DNA from: Eutreptiella sp. 'Long Island Sound 2002'
Taxonomy: Eukaryota > Euglenozoa > Euglenophyceae > Eutreptiales > Eutreptiaceae
Direction of reading: 5' to 3'
Assembly (NCBI GenBank): GCA_964036045.1
Contig: OZ038392.1
Location: 37,992,851 to 38,056,850, forward strand
DNA: 64,000 bases
Made by a program: the position numbers and the translations under genes
In this document: piece by piece, positions 11,334 through 25,200 of the stretch
How the letters are laid out: the number at the start of each line of letters is the position of its first letter
Numbering within the stretch: the stretch's first letter is position 1
Notes under the pieces: generated by a model
What the model was told of the DNA's origin: nothing
The model's input: only the letters and a program-made list of their open reading frames with translations
The model's database searches: none

Positions 11334-14300
11334 GAGGAAGGGATTTTCGTGGGTCGGAGCCCCCAGGCGCGGTGAGGGGGGGGGGGGGGTTGCGTGGGCC
11401 TGCCTTTTTTTGTAACTATGGATGCCTCCCCCAGCCACCCTTTTGGAATGTTCCACTGACGACGCTTTCTTTGTTGCGCTTGCCTCCTACAACCCCGTGA
11501 GACCGACCGGTAGGCCAACAGTGGGTATAGTAGTGTTCAAACTGTAGATCACCTGTTAGTCACTGATTGTCAAATGTAGAGGTTAGCTTAGTGATTTATG
11601 CCTTGGCTGTACCGGGTTATCTCCTGAGGGTACCGCATATGATGCATGATGCATGCAGTTTGATCACTCCCCCTTGGGCAAGGTGGGTGAATGCCCAAAG
11701 GAGTGTCAGCGCAACCATGGAGTCCATACAATGTGTGGCACGATACAGAAAGTGTCGTTGTGTGATCCAAGGGATCCCCCCACTGCACCTCCTGGACCAC
11801 TTGGTGGACGCCCCCACACACTGCGGTCAAAGTTAACCCCACCTCTCCGAAACGGACTGACAAACGTCCATGCTCTATGCCATGGTCAGGGGTGCCTGCC
11901 CCCTGTGCTAGCCCCCCGGGGTAGGGGTATGAGTGGCTGCCCTCAACAAGTGCCCCTCTCCTCCAGGATTTCAACCCCTACCCTAGTCACTACAAATTGG
12001 CTTGCACAGAAGCAAGCGGGTTTATGGGCACTGTGCGCTGCGCGTACACTGTTCCCATCGTTAAAAGAATCACTTCCCAAAAGGAAGGCCCAAAGGGGTA
12101 CAAGCCCTTGCGCTAGTGTTGCAAGAGAATTGCAAGAGACATTCCCCATAGCCGTCATGTAGGCCTGTCCTGCGCTTCCCAAACACCGCCACATCCGTTT
12201 CTGCCGTAGCAAATGCTGTCCCAATCACCAAGCAGCTACAGAAGCTCCCCAATCGTCATACATGGAAGCACCATTGATGGCAAGCATGCCGTGCATTGCA
12301 GTGGTACCATGAGCAAGAATGGGTTGTGTTGTTCCTTCACGCAACACGCTGCATGTGAACGACCAAATGCCAACGATGTTCTAAATGCTCTTAATGCTGG
12401 TTATTGGGGTTGACTGCGTCCTTGCTTCCTCTGACCCCATTTGCCGTTGCGCTTGCACATGCTTTTCCCTTTTGCTAATGCGCCCTTCCCCTTGCCCTCG
12501 CCTTTGCCGTGTTGTGTTCACTGCCGGCCGACTGTCCTCAATTTTGAGGTTTGCATACGCACAGTGCACGCGGACAATTTTTTCCAGAATGCTGTCAACC
12601 TCGGTGAGGGGCCAGGTGTTACACACTGCCATTTTTTGAGGATGTGGCATCAGGATTGTACAGGGATGCAGGGCACAGGGGAACAGAGCACAAGGGGACC
12701 GGGTGCCCGGGTGCAGGACGGCAGGGCAACTGGTGGCAGGGCAAATGGTGGCAGGCAAATGGTTTGGCAGGGAAAGGGTGGCAGTGTACAGGGTTTTGGA
12801 TGGCAGGGCCTCCGTGAGTTCCGTGCCCCTGGCCACTTGGGCTGGGGGCGTCGTCTACGCAACATCCCTTGATCAGACCCTACTATCAGAATGCCTCTGG
12901 CAAATCAATTGCAAGCATGAGCTGGAACATAGGTCTCCCTGCCTGGTCCTGGGCACTGTCTAACCTAAGTCATTAAGCAACCATCTGACCTGCACGCATT
13001 GATGCAATGGTTCAGCTGCTTTGCAGAGCAGGCGACGGCACCTCAACATAGAGGTGCCCCAGCCCCTCCGCACTGATATCTGGAGCTCATGCACCTAAGG
13101 GGGTGCTTCGGGGTGGCGGACTGCTCATCTTGATCCTAAGGGGTACCCTTATGGCAACATGGACCATTCACTTGTCACGGTGAAATCTGGTGGACTTGAT
13201 TGCCCCGGGGTGACCCAGACCAGTGAAAGTGAGCATGAAGTGAGGGTTCACAAAGTCAGATCAGTGAATAGCTTTTTGACCTTTTTGAGACCCAAATTTC
13301 GCTAGTGCGTTTGGCCATAGGTCCCGTCGCAGTCTAAAATCCGGGGTGCCCAGGCCAACCAAGGCACAGGACTATATTTGACTTGAAAGACCCCAACTCC
13401 CAGGCATCAAGTGCCTTCTGTTCAAATGCATGAGTTTAACCATTTCCTGCGATCTGTGATTTCTTTGCCCGCTTTTGATGATTTGTGTGCCTCCTGTTTA
13501 TGTTTTGTAATACAACACTGTGATGCTTGCATCCACGAAAGCTATGTATGGATTCCTTATCGTTGTATGAATGGTGATGTGCAAGTGCTTGTTGCGATGC
13601 ATCGGCAGGGGTGGGGGCATATTGCTGGGCCATGGGATTGCAGGTGCGGAATGCACACCTGATAATGTGAAAATATCCAAGCAAAGCCGAAAACTTTAGA
13701 ACATGGCCCCATTTTGTTGAATGTCAAATTCAACCTTTGAAGTGACATTGTGTATGGCCACCGTCAAAGCCACCATTGCATAACCACAAAATTACACCTC
13801 CTACTCTGGTGCGACAGGATGCAATTTCCTTTCGCTAAATGGGAGAATTTCGGAGAAATGCTTGTTCAAGACTCGCACGAAATCTTCAGTAAGTAACCGG
13901 TAACCCTCTGCAATGGGCAGGTTGCCATTAGGTGTCTAAGAGAGGGGATTGCAGGGAATTTGGATGGATTTAGGACAAAAAGTGGTGGTTTTTGACCAAG
14001 TCTTGGAGGTGGTGAATTCCCTCCCACTATCCTGGTTGTGCCTGAAGCTTAATCGTGATCGTGCATTCACCTGATGAGTTCGGTTTTCGAGAACCCGTGT
14101 TTGAACTACTGGAGTATGAGAAATACAATGGCCAATTTATTTTGGCCTACAGTGCTCATTTTATGCCTCACACCATCCCCCCCCCCCTGCCAATGGCCCC
14201 CCCATGCCAATGGCCCCTCCACCCGGAATGAAGAATCATGTCCCCCCCTGTCAATGGCCCCCCTTCTGGGAACGAAGAATCTTGGCCCCAAGGGTTTTTT

Positions 14301-15512
14301 GTTAGAGAATCCCACCTCAACAATATTGCATATTGCATGTTGCCCATGCAAGAGCTGCTTGGGCCTAAGCCAAACCCTCGAGACTTGATGTGTCTGTTGA
14401 TAATTTGAGAGTGGTTTGTATACATGACAGGTGAGTAGCCAAAAAATGGAAGGAAGTGAGATCTACAACCATTCAAAAGATGTGCGCCCTAGAAGGGAGC
14501 ATCCAAACAATGCCTCAGATGCACAGGCGAGAAAATGCTTGCACCAGTTTTTTTGAAATTTTTTGATAATACTCGGAGCCAATGGCCCCCCCACCCGGAA
14601 TGAAGAATCAAGCCCCCCCCCTGTCGATGGCCCCCCTTTTGGGAAAGAAGAACCTTGGTCTGGGCCATGGCCAAGGGGGGGGGATGGTATTGAAGGCGGA
14701 AATTTGATACCGCAATGTCACTAGTGTCGTACAGGAGTCGTTTTTTTTTTGGACCCAACGTTAGTATAAGGCCGAGTGTCTATTTTGTGATTGTATGTAC
14801 CTTGGTTCCGTGCACTTGTGTCACAAATCATAGAATGACATTATATAATGGCTCACAAGCCAATGTATAGTTCTCAAGATGCTTGGATTTAGTGTGCTTT
14901 TTGTGGCTTAGGAGTGGGATTTGACATCAAAAGGGGTTGAAAAGGGCATTGATTCCTCAGTTGCAAAGGGGCAGACAATGGCAAACCAAAAGAGCACCCT
15001 AAACCATATTGTCAAGCTTGTGTAGGAGAGCATTGCCCCTAAGGACAAGGTAGTGGCTCTCCGACAAGGCCTTTCTCATCAGCTTGAACGCATAAGACCT
15101 TGTATTAATCATCAAGCTGATGTAGCCCAAATGCACTCGTGCCACGTTGGCTACATTGGCCATGTCTGCCATGTCCACGGAGCCGCCGGCGAAACGCACC
15201 TGCGCCATGTCTGCCACGTCAACCAAGTTAGCCGAGTCGGCAGCAAAAAAGCCAAAATCCGCCAAGCTGTAGTGACCAGGGGTGGCATTTGGCTTCTCGT
15301 CCACATGAGTGTTGTGGCATTCATTGCAAAGCTAGTTATTCTTCACCTTGTGGTATGGAGGAGCCAGTAGCTATGAGCACTAGGTTTTGAAGGTTGGCAA
15401 GGCGGGCTAAGCGAGCAATAGAGTACTTGGTTGCCAATTACTACAAGTATTGTGGCACTCAAGATCTAGCACACTTGAGCACTATGGCAACTTGTGGTTG
15501 ACCATTTTCCAG
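11334..15512. other. No gene seen; scattered repeats
   Basis: After a G-run near 11380 I find no convincing exon. Around 12660-12790 there is a short array of GGCAGGGCAAATGGT-like units. The direct repeat at 14162/14579 is listed separately. The open frames at 14999-15370 on both strands follow from a short reiterated segment (GTGGCAGACATGGC variants) near 15160-15240. Confidence 0.45.
14162..14661. repeat. About 85-bp direct repeat pair
   Basis: Segments near 14197-14283 and 14578-14661 share GCCAATGGCCCC, CACCCGGAATGAAGAATCA and GGGAA-GAAGAA in the same order. The copies lie about 380 bp apart in the same orientation. C-runs inside each copy vary in length. Confidence 0.65.
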
Positions 15513-15676
15513 CATTGTGCTGTGTCACAACAAACAAACTGGGCACAGGGTTTGGGAAAATCCCACGAAAAGCTAGGAAACCTAGCAAAACTGCAAAACA
15601 ACTTGGACAAACTGGGAAGAAAGATAATCACACTCAGTGTGTTGGTAGTGCTAGAGACCTTGCACTTCCTATTCTT
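15513..15676 (+). CDS. Possible exon, basic protein of unknown function
   Basis: Between an acceptor-like TTTTCCAG (to 15512) and a strong donor CTT|GTGAGT (15677) the frame encodes a Lys/Arg-rich segment containing GFGKIPRKARKPSKTAKQLG. I recognise no family. Both splice signals and the composition are exon-like, but there is no other support. It may belong with the candidate at 16484-16674. Confidence 0.25.
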
Positions 15677-16483
15677 GTGAGTCGCCTCATTATAAATATC
15701 GCCTCAACTTTCGGCTTTCAGTTTTCAAGTCATTTCAAGTGCGACTGCACAATGCACTTGCAGATCTGCTCCACACGATATTGTTCACCACTGAGCATCA
15801 TAGGGTCACGTGCACTGATAAGTGCCATGGCATTTGCATTTTCCTATAGTGGTGCTTCTGATATTGATACTAAAAGCAATTTTCCATCCATTGAAGACTT
15901 CTCCTTGAGGTATAGTCTCTGTTTATGTAATACACTTGGCACCACCGAGATTTGCTGTCGGCGATGGTGCCAAGGGCTGAGAAGATTTGCACACGCTTGC
16001 ACAATGGAGAAATGGGGAAGTGGTGGAAATGCTTTTGCTTTGTGTGGTCTTCTGCTTTGATACAGGTTTGGACGGTCCGTGGACTTCATACATTTTCTTA
16101 AGATGATTTTGTGCCTGAGTTTCGCGCTTTCTAGACTCCTAACCGCGAGCTGACACAGCCCTAGTTTGGGTGTGAGAGCAACCTAACAATGGACGCTATG
16201 CGTACTGTGCGCTGTGCATCCACCTCCACCCCTGCAACAACACATTCACATGGCATTCCTATTGGGGAGCAGTGTGCACACTGACCATCACAGCATCCGC
16301 TGGGGTGAATCTCATTTGGTACTGGAGCTGTGGGTGTCCTCGGTGGTATGGGCTTGTTGGCTACTGAAGTAATAAGCATACGACATGCTAGGTGTATCTG
16401 CTTCTGTATGCCTGTCCGGACTCTCCCTAGATTGCTAGAAGCAATTTCTGTAGGTCTCTGCATTGAGGACTGAAAGTGCCTAG

Positions 16484-16674
16484 GTTTTCCTGGGGACCAA
16501 AAAAAGGGTAACGAAACGACCCAAAGTTCAAAAGCAAAGAGAGTTGATGCACAGAATCTATCTGACACCATTGCCCTACTTCTGACAAGGGCTGAGGGCA
16601 AAACAGCGAAAAGTGTCAATGACGGCGGCAAATCCATAATGCCGATCATACACAAAGAAGCAAGCAAAGAAGAG
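16484..16674 (+). CDS. Possible exon, Lys-rich, unknown function
   Basis: An open frame after TGCCTAG (to 16483) ends at a consensus donor GAAGAG|GTAAGT. It encodes a polar segment including LSDTIALLLTRAEGKTAK and HKEASKEE. No domain is recognised, and I could not find a following exon. It is on the same strand as the candidate at 15513-15676. Confidence 0.28.
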
Positions 16675-18412
16675 GTAAGTAGGGTTGTATCTGTGTGTGT
16701 GTGTGTGCTGTCGAAGTGGGACTCTGATAGTCAGGTATGATTGACGCGGTTGCCCCTCCTGAACTGCCTACATGCAATGTTACTTCATGCTGTCCACTCT
16801 CATCACTTTGGTGTAGCTAGGGGCATGGCCAGGGGGATTGCTGTGCTTGATGCCACTATTGGCCAGGCAAATCTTTTGTCCCCTGTACTGTTTCCTTCCT
16901 GTGTCTCATTTGTCTTGTCCGGGTTCAGCAATGTGCCCAACACTCAAGCGAAAATATGCTCATGACTTGTGTGCCCTAGTGACCAGTCACTTTGTACAGG
17001 TTGTGGTATGATGCATTGTTGACCAGAAGGTGCCTTGCTTGCTCTTAGGCGTTCGCCCCACCCAGGCAATGTGGAGTAGTGGCAAAAGGCTCCTTGAATC
17101 AGTGGAAACCACGAATGACACAGAAACATTTTTGCATCAAAATGTGTACATACACCAAGGATTTGGGCAGTTCCTGAAGCTGAAGCACAATAGTGAGCTG
17201 CCATACGTGCCCCACTTCACCTATCTCTGCTTGAGGGCATCATTTTAATCAAAACCACCCTACTTCTTCCCTAGCGCTTATTTATCTTCTGACATCACAG
17301 TCAAGGCACTTAGGTTTGTGTTTTAAGTTGTCCTTGATGTGCGCATTTGGGGAGTGACTCTTGCCCTGGGAGAGCACCAGCTTCCCACCCCCAACCTCTG
17401 GCTGCATGCATAGTTTGGCAATTCCACAAGGGCCTTCAAGATGCCAGTCCCTTTCCCAACTTCAATTTTCAAACACCACAGAAATGGTGCACCAACAATG
17501 GTTTCTAGCTACATATGCGGGCTCTATTGTACTTGTGCAGCTAGGACCCAGCATACTGCAGCATGCCACGGCATGCCACACTGGCTTTTTGGGCCCATTG
17601 GTGGGGGCTCCGAAGCATGCCGCAGCACCCAAACATTTTGCCACTGTACTTGCTAAGCGCAGGCTTGTAAGTTGATTGCCCAACTACAGCAAGCGGAAGA
17701 ATGGGTGAGCAAGAAAGTTGACAATTTGTACAGAAAGCCAGGGAAACCCATGTAAAACCACAAAACTCCATGGAATATGTTAACCATGAACCCCCACAAA
17801 CACCCCAGGTGCTCTTGCACCGTGACGGAATCAAGGGCATGCCTGGGTTTTGCCGCTTTGCAGTTCATTGTGCTGCCAGCACAATGTATCACTGCGGATC
17901 CACTTGCATCCACTTGCAGATCCACTGCCAACAACCATCCACAAGAGTAACGGTGGGAGGTCAAATCTGCTGATTTTCTTGCATTCCTCCCCTGCAGTTT
18001 TTTGTCTTTACCACCCTCAGCCTGCATGTCATGTGGAAAAGGCATTCGGTAATGGAACACATTTTGACACTTGTGCCATCTTGTGCTGGGATTCGGGACC
18101 TTCAGCATCTGTGTATCTGTGTGTGCATGCGAGCGTGCATGCGGCCATGCGTGCGTAAGTGCTGCTCTGCTATTTTATTTGTGCTGTTGCTGTTCGCACT
18201 GTGTGTGTGTATTGGGGGGGGGGGGGTAGCAGGCATGGTGCCCACGCGGCGCGTACACTGGGGTTGTGCCAAGAGCCCTGACACCCAGTCTTTCCGGGAC
18301 AATTACAGTGGACTCCAGAGGCCTCCAAGGGACAGCATTTTGAGGGCCAATGAGGGGAGATCTTTGGACCGGTCCAAAACTCTGCGCGATGCGGGCACAG
18401 TGCAGATACTCC

Positions 18413-18452
<40 letters not shown>

Positions 18453-19638
18453 CCGGCGGAACTCCGTTCCAGTCATGCCTTTGTTGAACAATGCTTCGCC
18501 TTTCAGAAAGGCGCCTTGCAATGCATACACCCACAGTGATCGGAGGTGGGACGAGGAGAAATTGAGTCCGCGCTTGCTTTTTATAGGAATTCATCCTTGC
18601 CCATGTTCTGATGCTATGCATCCTACAACATGAAGTACCCTCAGCTTCTACGTACCGCATGTTCAGTCCGGAATCTGCGACACATAACCCCTTCCCGGCT
18701 ACGTCATGGCTGCTGCGTGCATCGAGGGTTTTCAAACTCGCTTAGATTCCCCTCAAAGCACCACGAGACGAGGTCACACACATCGATACCATTAGATGGA
18801 CCCAGAGGTACGCGCTATTTGTGCGGCTGAGGTAAGAGGAACGGGACAAGTCCATGAGATGCAAAGGTGTAATGGACAGGGCGGACATTTTGTTTCAGGG
18901 GTGTTCTCCTGGTTTCTTGGCGAATGTGGTGGGCAGATCACCGGGAAGAAGGGGAGGGGTGACAGGCAGTGGCAGAGGGGGCCAGGCAAGGGCGGATGGC
19001 AAGTTCAAGCAGGGGTGAGGGATGAGGGGAGAAGGCAGAAACGGGGGGGGGGGGTACAGAAGGAGGGTGCGGGGAGGTGGGGCACTGGAAAGGGTGTAGG
19101 AAGTGAGATATCAGGAAGAGGACTCCAAGAGAAGGAGGGCCGACGAAGTGCAACCACAGGAAACAGCAGAGGACTTTAGGAGAGACGGGTGGCTGCGGTA
19201 GGCGGTGGATGGAGTAGGTGCACCGGAGCCTCCCCTGACATGCTGGGGGACCCTGGCCCGAGGAGCGCTGACAGAGTGAGCAGGAGGTGTAGGCCTGATA
19301 CCTCTCCTCCCTGTGTATTTGGGACCTCAAGAGCAGGCTGACACTGGGCGGCTGCTCTACAGCAGCTGCAGAGTTGGAGCGCCATAGAGTGGAGCCTCGC
19401 TGTGACGCTTGTCCCCTGCTCAATAGACACAATAGAGGTAGGAAGAAGGGATTGGACCTGTTTTTTTTATCTACTGCATGACAATTTGGAGAACGTGCAC
19501 TTCTTTTCACTTTTGTATATGGGACGGGCGGGTCTTGGGGCGGGGGCGACAGCCGTGCGTCAAGGTTATCTGTGCAGGGAAAATTGCTGAATTGAGAAGG
19601 CCGTGGAGGCCGACTTGCTGTTGCGAGTGCCACCAGCC
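16675..19638. other. No gene seen; dinucleotide repeats
   Basis: This stretch holds a short (TG)n near 16692-16708, the longer one at 18417-18452 and a G-run near 18215. A small ATG-started segment at 18796 encodes MDPEVRAICAAE before a good donor (GAG|GTAAGA). It could be a first exon, but its phase 0 end does not fit the MFS exon at 21924. Confidence 0.35.
18417..18452. repeat. (TG)n microsatellite
   Basis: About 17 uninterrupted TG dinucleotides. Confidence 0.95.
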
Positions 19639-19807
19639 ATGGCTGCTCCATTACACGCATGGGACACGGCGCAATATGGTGATAATGAGCTCGTTGAACC
19701 AATGCCGTTGAGCTGGCCCGGCGGAAGCCACGGAGCTATCACCCCACTTCCAGGGTGGTCCTGGGGCAGCAAGCCAGGTTCTCACCCAGACACAAGCAGC
19801 AAGGTAG
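19639..19807 (+). CDS. Candidate first exon of the MFS transporter
   Basis: An ATG in excellent context (CACCAGCCATGGC) opens a frame encoding a hydrophilic N-terminal tail (MAAPLHAWDTAQYGDNEL..., 56 codons). A donor G|GTATGG at 19808, the same sequence as the donor of exon 5, leaves phase 1, which is what exon 2 at 21924 needs. Joining them gives an uninterrupted 517-residue protein with the tail ahead of the first membrane helix. The better-looking donor AAG|GTAGGT three to four bases earlier would break the frame. The assignment rests on phase and context only; another first exon is possible. Confidence 0.38.
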
Positions 19808-21923
19808 GTATGGTAGAATCTCCGTGGATGGGTTTTCAATGCACACAGCTTTACGAGGGAATATCAACAAGGTCACAGACTACACTAAACTACACTCCTC
19901 CCCTCAAGGCCGCCCACCATTGAAAAGATTGTATCGTAGGATATTGTCTCTGTCACAATTCTGAAATGATGTCTTGGTAGGTGCAAGAGGTCAATCAGCA
20001 TCCTTTGAAAGGCAACACATTACCACACAACTAAAAGAGACCTGGCACCTCCATGTCTTGTGCGATTGTATGATGCAGGGCCTTCACCACGCATTGCATG
20101 CCGCACTTCGCTTACAATAGTGTCTGAAAGTACACCTACCCAATTCTTTGCCTCCCTTCATTTACACACAGTCATCTGGCCTCCAAATAGACTGGACCTT
20201 ACAGGATGCAATGCCACTACAAAGTACATGGGCCACCAATCAGAAACACATTGCTAGTATCGAAATTGGTGTTGTGTCAAATGTGCATGCCCTCTCACAC
20301 ATGTGGTTAGGAGTTTTGCACCACCTCACAACGTGGTCACAAAACGCCCTTTTCTTTGGTCATCCACACTCGTCTATTATGTGACCATTCTACCCAGTCA
20401 TGCTGCGAATGATGAGTGGCACACCATGTGGTTGGGACAAAATGATGCCGTGTTGTACACACTTGCTCCCTTCCCCCCCTAATTATCCCTCACATATCTT
20501 TGTCTACCCCATATAATGTATGCATCTTAGCATGTCCATGGCATGTTGTGTACTGTTCACTAATACAATGACTTCCCACTCCTTACCCTTCTACTTACCT
20601 AGTTTGGAAAGGGCTTTTAACTAGTTGCAGACGTACGGTTAAGGGCCCCGGGAAATTGGTTTGCATGTTTTCAACTCTGTGACCTCATAGCCGGTACAAG
20701 AGGTCCACTATCGTTGTTTGATTGCATGCATTGCATACTGTAACTATCATATGGTTACTACTCACTTGCTGGTGCCCAACCCATGAGTCACCCCTCCATC
20801 CTAGTATTGTGACACACCGGGGACTATGGCCTTACAGGGCCACCAATGAGCCCCTTATCTATGTTGTGTTGTGCTGCTTGCGCCAACCTAGAGTGCTTGC
20901 AAAATGCCAAAACATCGATTTCCTTTGCAATGCCCGGGAAGGAAACAATTTATTCCGCATAATGCGGCCACTGCATATTGATCCACACCCAGGCTTCTTT
21001 GAGCCGTGACAAAACACGCTGGAACATGAGGTTACAATGAACTTGTGTGGCAACGATCCCAGCTTGAGGGGCTGAGGTAAGCCTTGAAAATCTCGTGATA
21101 TGGCCAGGTTTCTTTCAAGTTTTTTCTTCATGAACCTCCTCACGAATGGCAAGGGTCTAGGCCTATCTCTGGGTACGCCCTCAAGGAACCTCGCTGGTGG
21201 GCACTTGGCTATCTTCATGCTGGCATGGGTTGGGCAACTTGCAATGAGACCTAGGAGCTCTTGCACTAGGCTTGGATATGCGTGGCGCAAGTGGTGCCCA
21301 TTGCCCCCTAGTAGAGCTTTTCTGGGGCATTCTGCACCATGTTAGGCAAAAGTTGGTCAGCCTAGTGCTACCTCTGTGCTTTGAGATAGACCGAGGTACA
21401 CTTCAGTCTTTTTCTTGTACATGCATGCCCTATGGTGGGGGTCCCAAGTCGTACTTGGAGTCATCATTTTGTCACAAGTACTGGGGAACATATGCCGCTC
21501 ATACCGCCATCCATTGTGACACTTGATCACAATATGACAATTGTTACTGCTGTCACCGCACATGAGAGATGGAGGAACAATTAAAGGATTTAGAAAACAC
21601 TCTTTCGCTTTTTTCAAGTCTTCTCGAATGACGTGGCCCAAGTAGCCACACAATCTTGAATGTCGCTAGACAGGATAGACCCTCAAGAATTGGTCCCAAG
21701 TAGCCACAATTTCATGTATTTTTTGTCTCTCATCCACACCATGATTTGTACATGTATGATGTGCCTGTGCATGGGTAAGACAGTCCTAGCCCTTGCAGAG
21801 AAACCAGGAAAACAGGGCACCATGGTGACTGCTAGAGTAGATGGCTGTTGGTGGTGCGCCGTATTTTCTTCCCTCAGCCGCTCCTTGGGTGACTTCCCCA
21901 GCGCACCCCCTTTCCCTTTGCAG

Positions 21924-22266
21924 TGGGGTATGGCGCTGGCACTCCACAACGGCACGCCCCTGATCCAGACCAGGTTGACCCTCGAGCATGGCCCATTGCT
22001 GCATCATCACTTATCACTGGAAGTGCAATCGGTGTTGTCCTCCCGGTCATGCCCCTGTTCGCGAAAAGTCTCGGGGTCTCCGCTACAGAGTTGGGCCTTG
22101 TGGTGGGGGTCATGGGATTGGCCCGCTTGCTGTTCAACGTGCCGGCTGCAGTGGTGGCACAACGATACGGCCGGCGGCCCTTATTGGTGGGGGGGTCAAT
22201 GATGACCAGTGTGGGAATGGGCTTCACCGCATTATCGACTACGTTGATGGAGCTCATGGCCTGTCG
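21924..22266 (+). CDS. MFS exon: helices 1-4
   Basis: The acceptor CCCTTTGCAG (to 21923) has a long pyrimidine tract. The exon carries a hydrophilic lead-in, helices 1-3, motif A (RYGRR) and the start of helix 4. The donor is CG|GTGTGT (22267): it leaves CG in phase 2, and the A that opens the next exon completes CGA, restoring the family Arg. The alternative of reading on into VGAAP gives no match to the family. Confidence 0.85.
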
Positions 22267-25200
22267 GTGTGTGGGTGCGGCGCCGCTTTTGTGTTGTACA
22301 CTGCCTGCCATGGGAGTCAATGGCCGTTGTTGTGCTCCTCTTCTACTTCCGCAGCCACAGTCCCACCCTATACCATACACGCCAGTTTTGGCAACCCCCC
22401 CCGTTTTTTCAAAGGACCCCAAGGTAATGGGTTTTTGGATATTTAAAATTAATGGCCACTGATTCATTTTGGCATGCATCTTCTCTGGATTGGGTATAAT
22501 GTTGATGCCATACAACTTGCCGGTCTCTATTCTTTGATTTTGAACGTTGTAGTGCTAGGTGTATGGGGTGCCCAGCCTGACGTTCATTGACCATCACATT
22601 GGCGATCTTCTGGATGTGCCACCACTGCCGATTGTATCACGATCAACGCTGGTGCAATGGCATGGAGCTGTGTCTGCCTTTGCCTTCACTTCCAAGACAT
22701 GTGCAAAGAGGATACACACATGATATCCATCATTCAATATAGAGGAACCTTTATTGGGATTTGGTTGTCGCACTGGTGCTATTTTAATGTCGACATTGAG
22801 GGTTCCAGCCGCCTGCCCTGCCCCGGAACCGTGCTCTCATTCCACATGTTGTTGCTCAGGGAGCAGTTTGCAAATGTGGCAAAATTGGGTGCGCTAAGTG
22901 ATTGTGTTCCATCTTCAAACCCCCGCCGCTTTTTGCAGACCCCCGGAGTTCACATAAAACAGTCCCTATGTCCGAATTTCGAGGAACCAACCCCCCTTGG
23001 CATCACTCTGCTTTGGCGTTTGCAACAGCAGGGGCAGCGGCAATGGCACTCGCAACAGTGGCAGTGCGGCAATGCCGGAAGCGCCAACGGCAGCCACAAC
23101 CACAGCAGCAGGGCAGCAGCAGTAGCAAGCTGTTACTGCATCATCAGCATCATCAGTAGTTTTTAGTCCAGCTTGTGCCTTTGTTTGCTGGTACTGGTGC
23201 TGGGCACCACCACTAGTACTCACTTCCTGCTTCTCTTGCTGCTGCTGTTGGTTTTGCTAAAACAGTTGCATAGCACACAGTTGCCCCCAGAGCAAAGCAC
23301 CCTGCTGCTGCCCCGGAGCAACACTGCTGCCTCCGCTGCCGCCCCACAGTGTAGCTCCCTGTGAGAGTCCTCGAGCCCAGCATGCTTCAGCTGATTCTGC
23401 GTCCCCAAGTGCACAACAGCCTCCTGCTGCCCCAGCACGTGGCACCCTGTTGCTGCACCAGCAGCAGTTTCCCCACAGCTTCCTGCTGAAGCCTAGGAGC
23501 ATAGCACACAGCGGTACCCTGAGCACAGCACCCTGCTGCCGAGGAGCTCAGCTCCCTAATACTGCGTGAGAGCACAGCATGCTGCTGCTGCACTACCCAG
23601 CCTGGCTTTATGCTGAAGCTGGAGAGCACAGCCCACAGCAGTTGCCTGTGGGCACAGCACCCTACTACTGCTGCAAAGGACAACAACCCCATGTGGCCCC
23701 AGGCACATCCTGCAGCTGTCCAAACAAATGGTGATCAAAGGTGTAAATGTGAGAAAATCTGTGTGTGGTGAATACTTGGAGGGTCTCAGTGCATATGCGG
23801 ACAAAGACGATTCCAAAGTGGTGATGAGTAAAAGTACATATTTCATGAATGTGAATGTCATATGCATTCATGCATGAATGGTGATTTTGTGTGTTGTTCC
23901 GTGGGTGGTGTAAAAGATCAACCTGATAATACAGTGCCCTGTTGCTGCCCCATGGCAAAGCGGACTGCTGCTGTGCTTGTGTGCTACGCCTTGCTGCAAC
24001 CCAAGAGTAAGGTACCCTGTTGCTGCACCCTACTACTGCACCCGAGCACTGCGCCCTGCTTGTGCCCTGCTACTGTCCCAAAGCAGCACACAATGCTACT
24101 GCCCTAGCGCACAGCATTTTGCTACAACACAAATGCCGTTCACATAGTGAGCATGTAGTGCCCATGCAGTGAAAGTTTTAAAAAGTTTTGTGTGTCGGTA
24201 ACTATGCGAACCCTAGTTTTGGCCCTTTCCTACAAGTTGCTAGGGTTTTAGGTTGTAAAATGAGGTTAATTCTGTTGATGATATGCATTTCATTGGAATT
24301 TGTGTGAAAAGGGTATACAAAGGGTTTTTGTTTCATGGTTTGGCCCACGTAGTGTTCACACAGCTGCTTCAATTCCTCCCTGCTACCCGGCAAGCATAGT
24401 CGAAATGTGGCAAATGTGGCAAACAATTGCCAAAAGCAGGTAAAAGTGCAGGGCAAAGGACACTTAGTGGCTTCATCTCTTGCCCCACCCAAGCCCCGGC
24501 GTTTAGTACCAGCTCTAGCTCTAGCTCTAGCTCTAGCTCTAGCTTTAGCAATAACTTGGCTGGTGCACCCTCTAGCAGCAATCCGGATAGAAATCCCCAT
24601 TCTGTCCCTAAACCCAAACCCAAACCCAAACCCAAGCCCGTGCCCCATCCTAGGAGGAGAACGAGGATGGTGTTGTGTGCCAATTGTGTGCACACCGTCC
24701 AGGTAATATATCTGAGTGCCACTTGAACATGTGTGCATCTTGGATGCCACTGCATATTTGTACTTTGAATGACGCATTTGATTGTTCATAGGTACATTAA
24801 AGTACAAGGTTGGATGCCAAAGAATATTTCAGCTGTTCCTCTTGCTGCTTTGCCTTGTTGTACAACAATGGCTGGGGTTTTTGGGTGGGTTTCTGTTTTG
24901 GTGATATTTCTAGCATGTGCACGGAGTGCAAAAACTTTGCTAGCCTCTGCCACAGCCCAAAAGCGTGGCACACAGCTGTTTTGTGGTCGAGAATGGCTGA
25001 CTTGTGCCTACAACAGGTGTTTGCCCAAAGTGTGGCCGCGCAGGTAATCAACAACCCACATCGCGCACCCCACATTTTGTGCTTGTCGACCCGTTTTGGA
25101 CCTGTTCATGTGAGGCTCACCAGTCACCGCCAATTTAGTGTTTGTGTGGGGTCTGACTACTGCTCATTTCTAATGTATCCATCCATTTGCACCTGTGCTT

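Noticed and set aside
23173-23700. Leu- or Cys-rich open frames
   Set aside because: They follow from the CTG/CAG-rich degenerate repeat within an intron.
24609-24634. Telomere repeat
   Set aside because: The unit AAACCC lacks the T of CCCTAAA, only 4-5 copies occur, and it is deep inside a gene.
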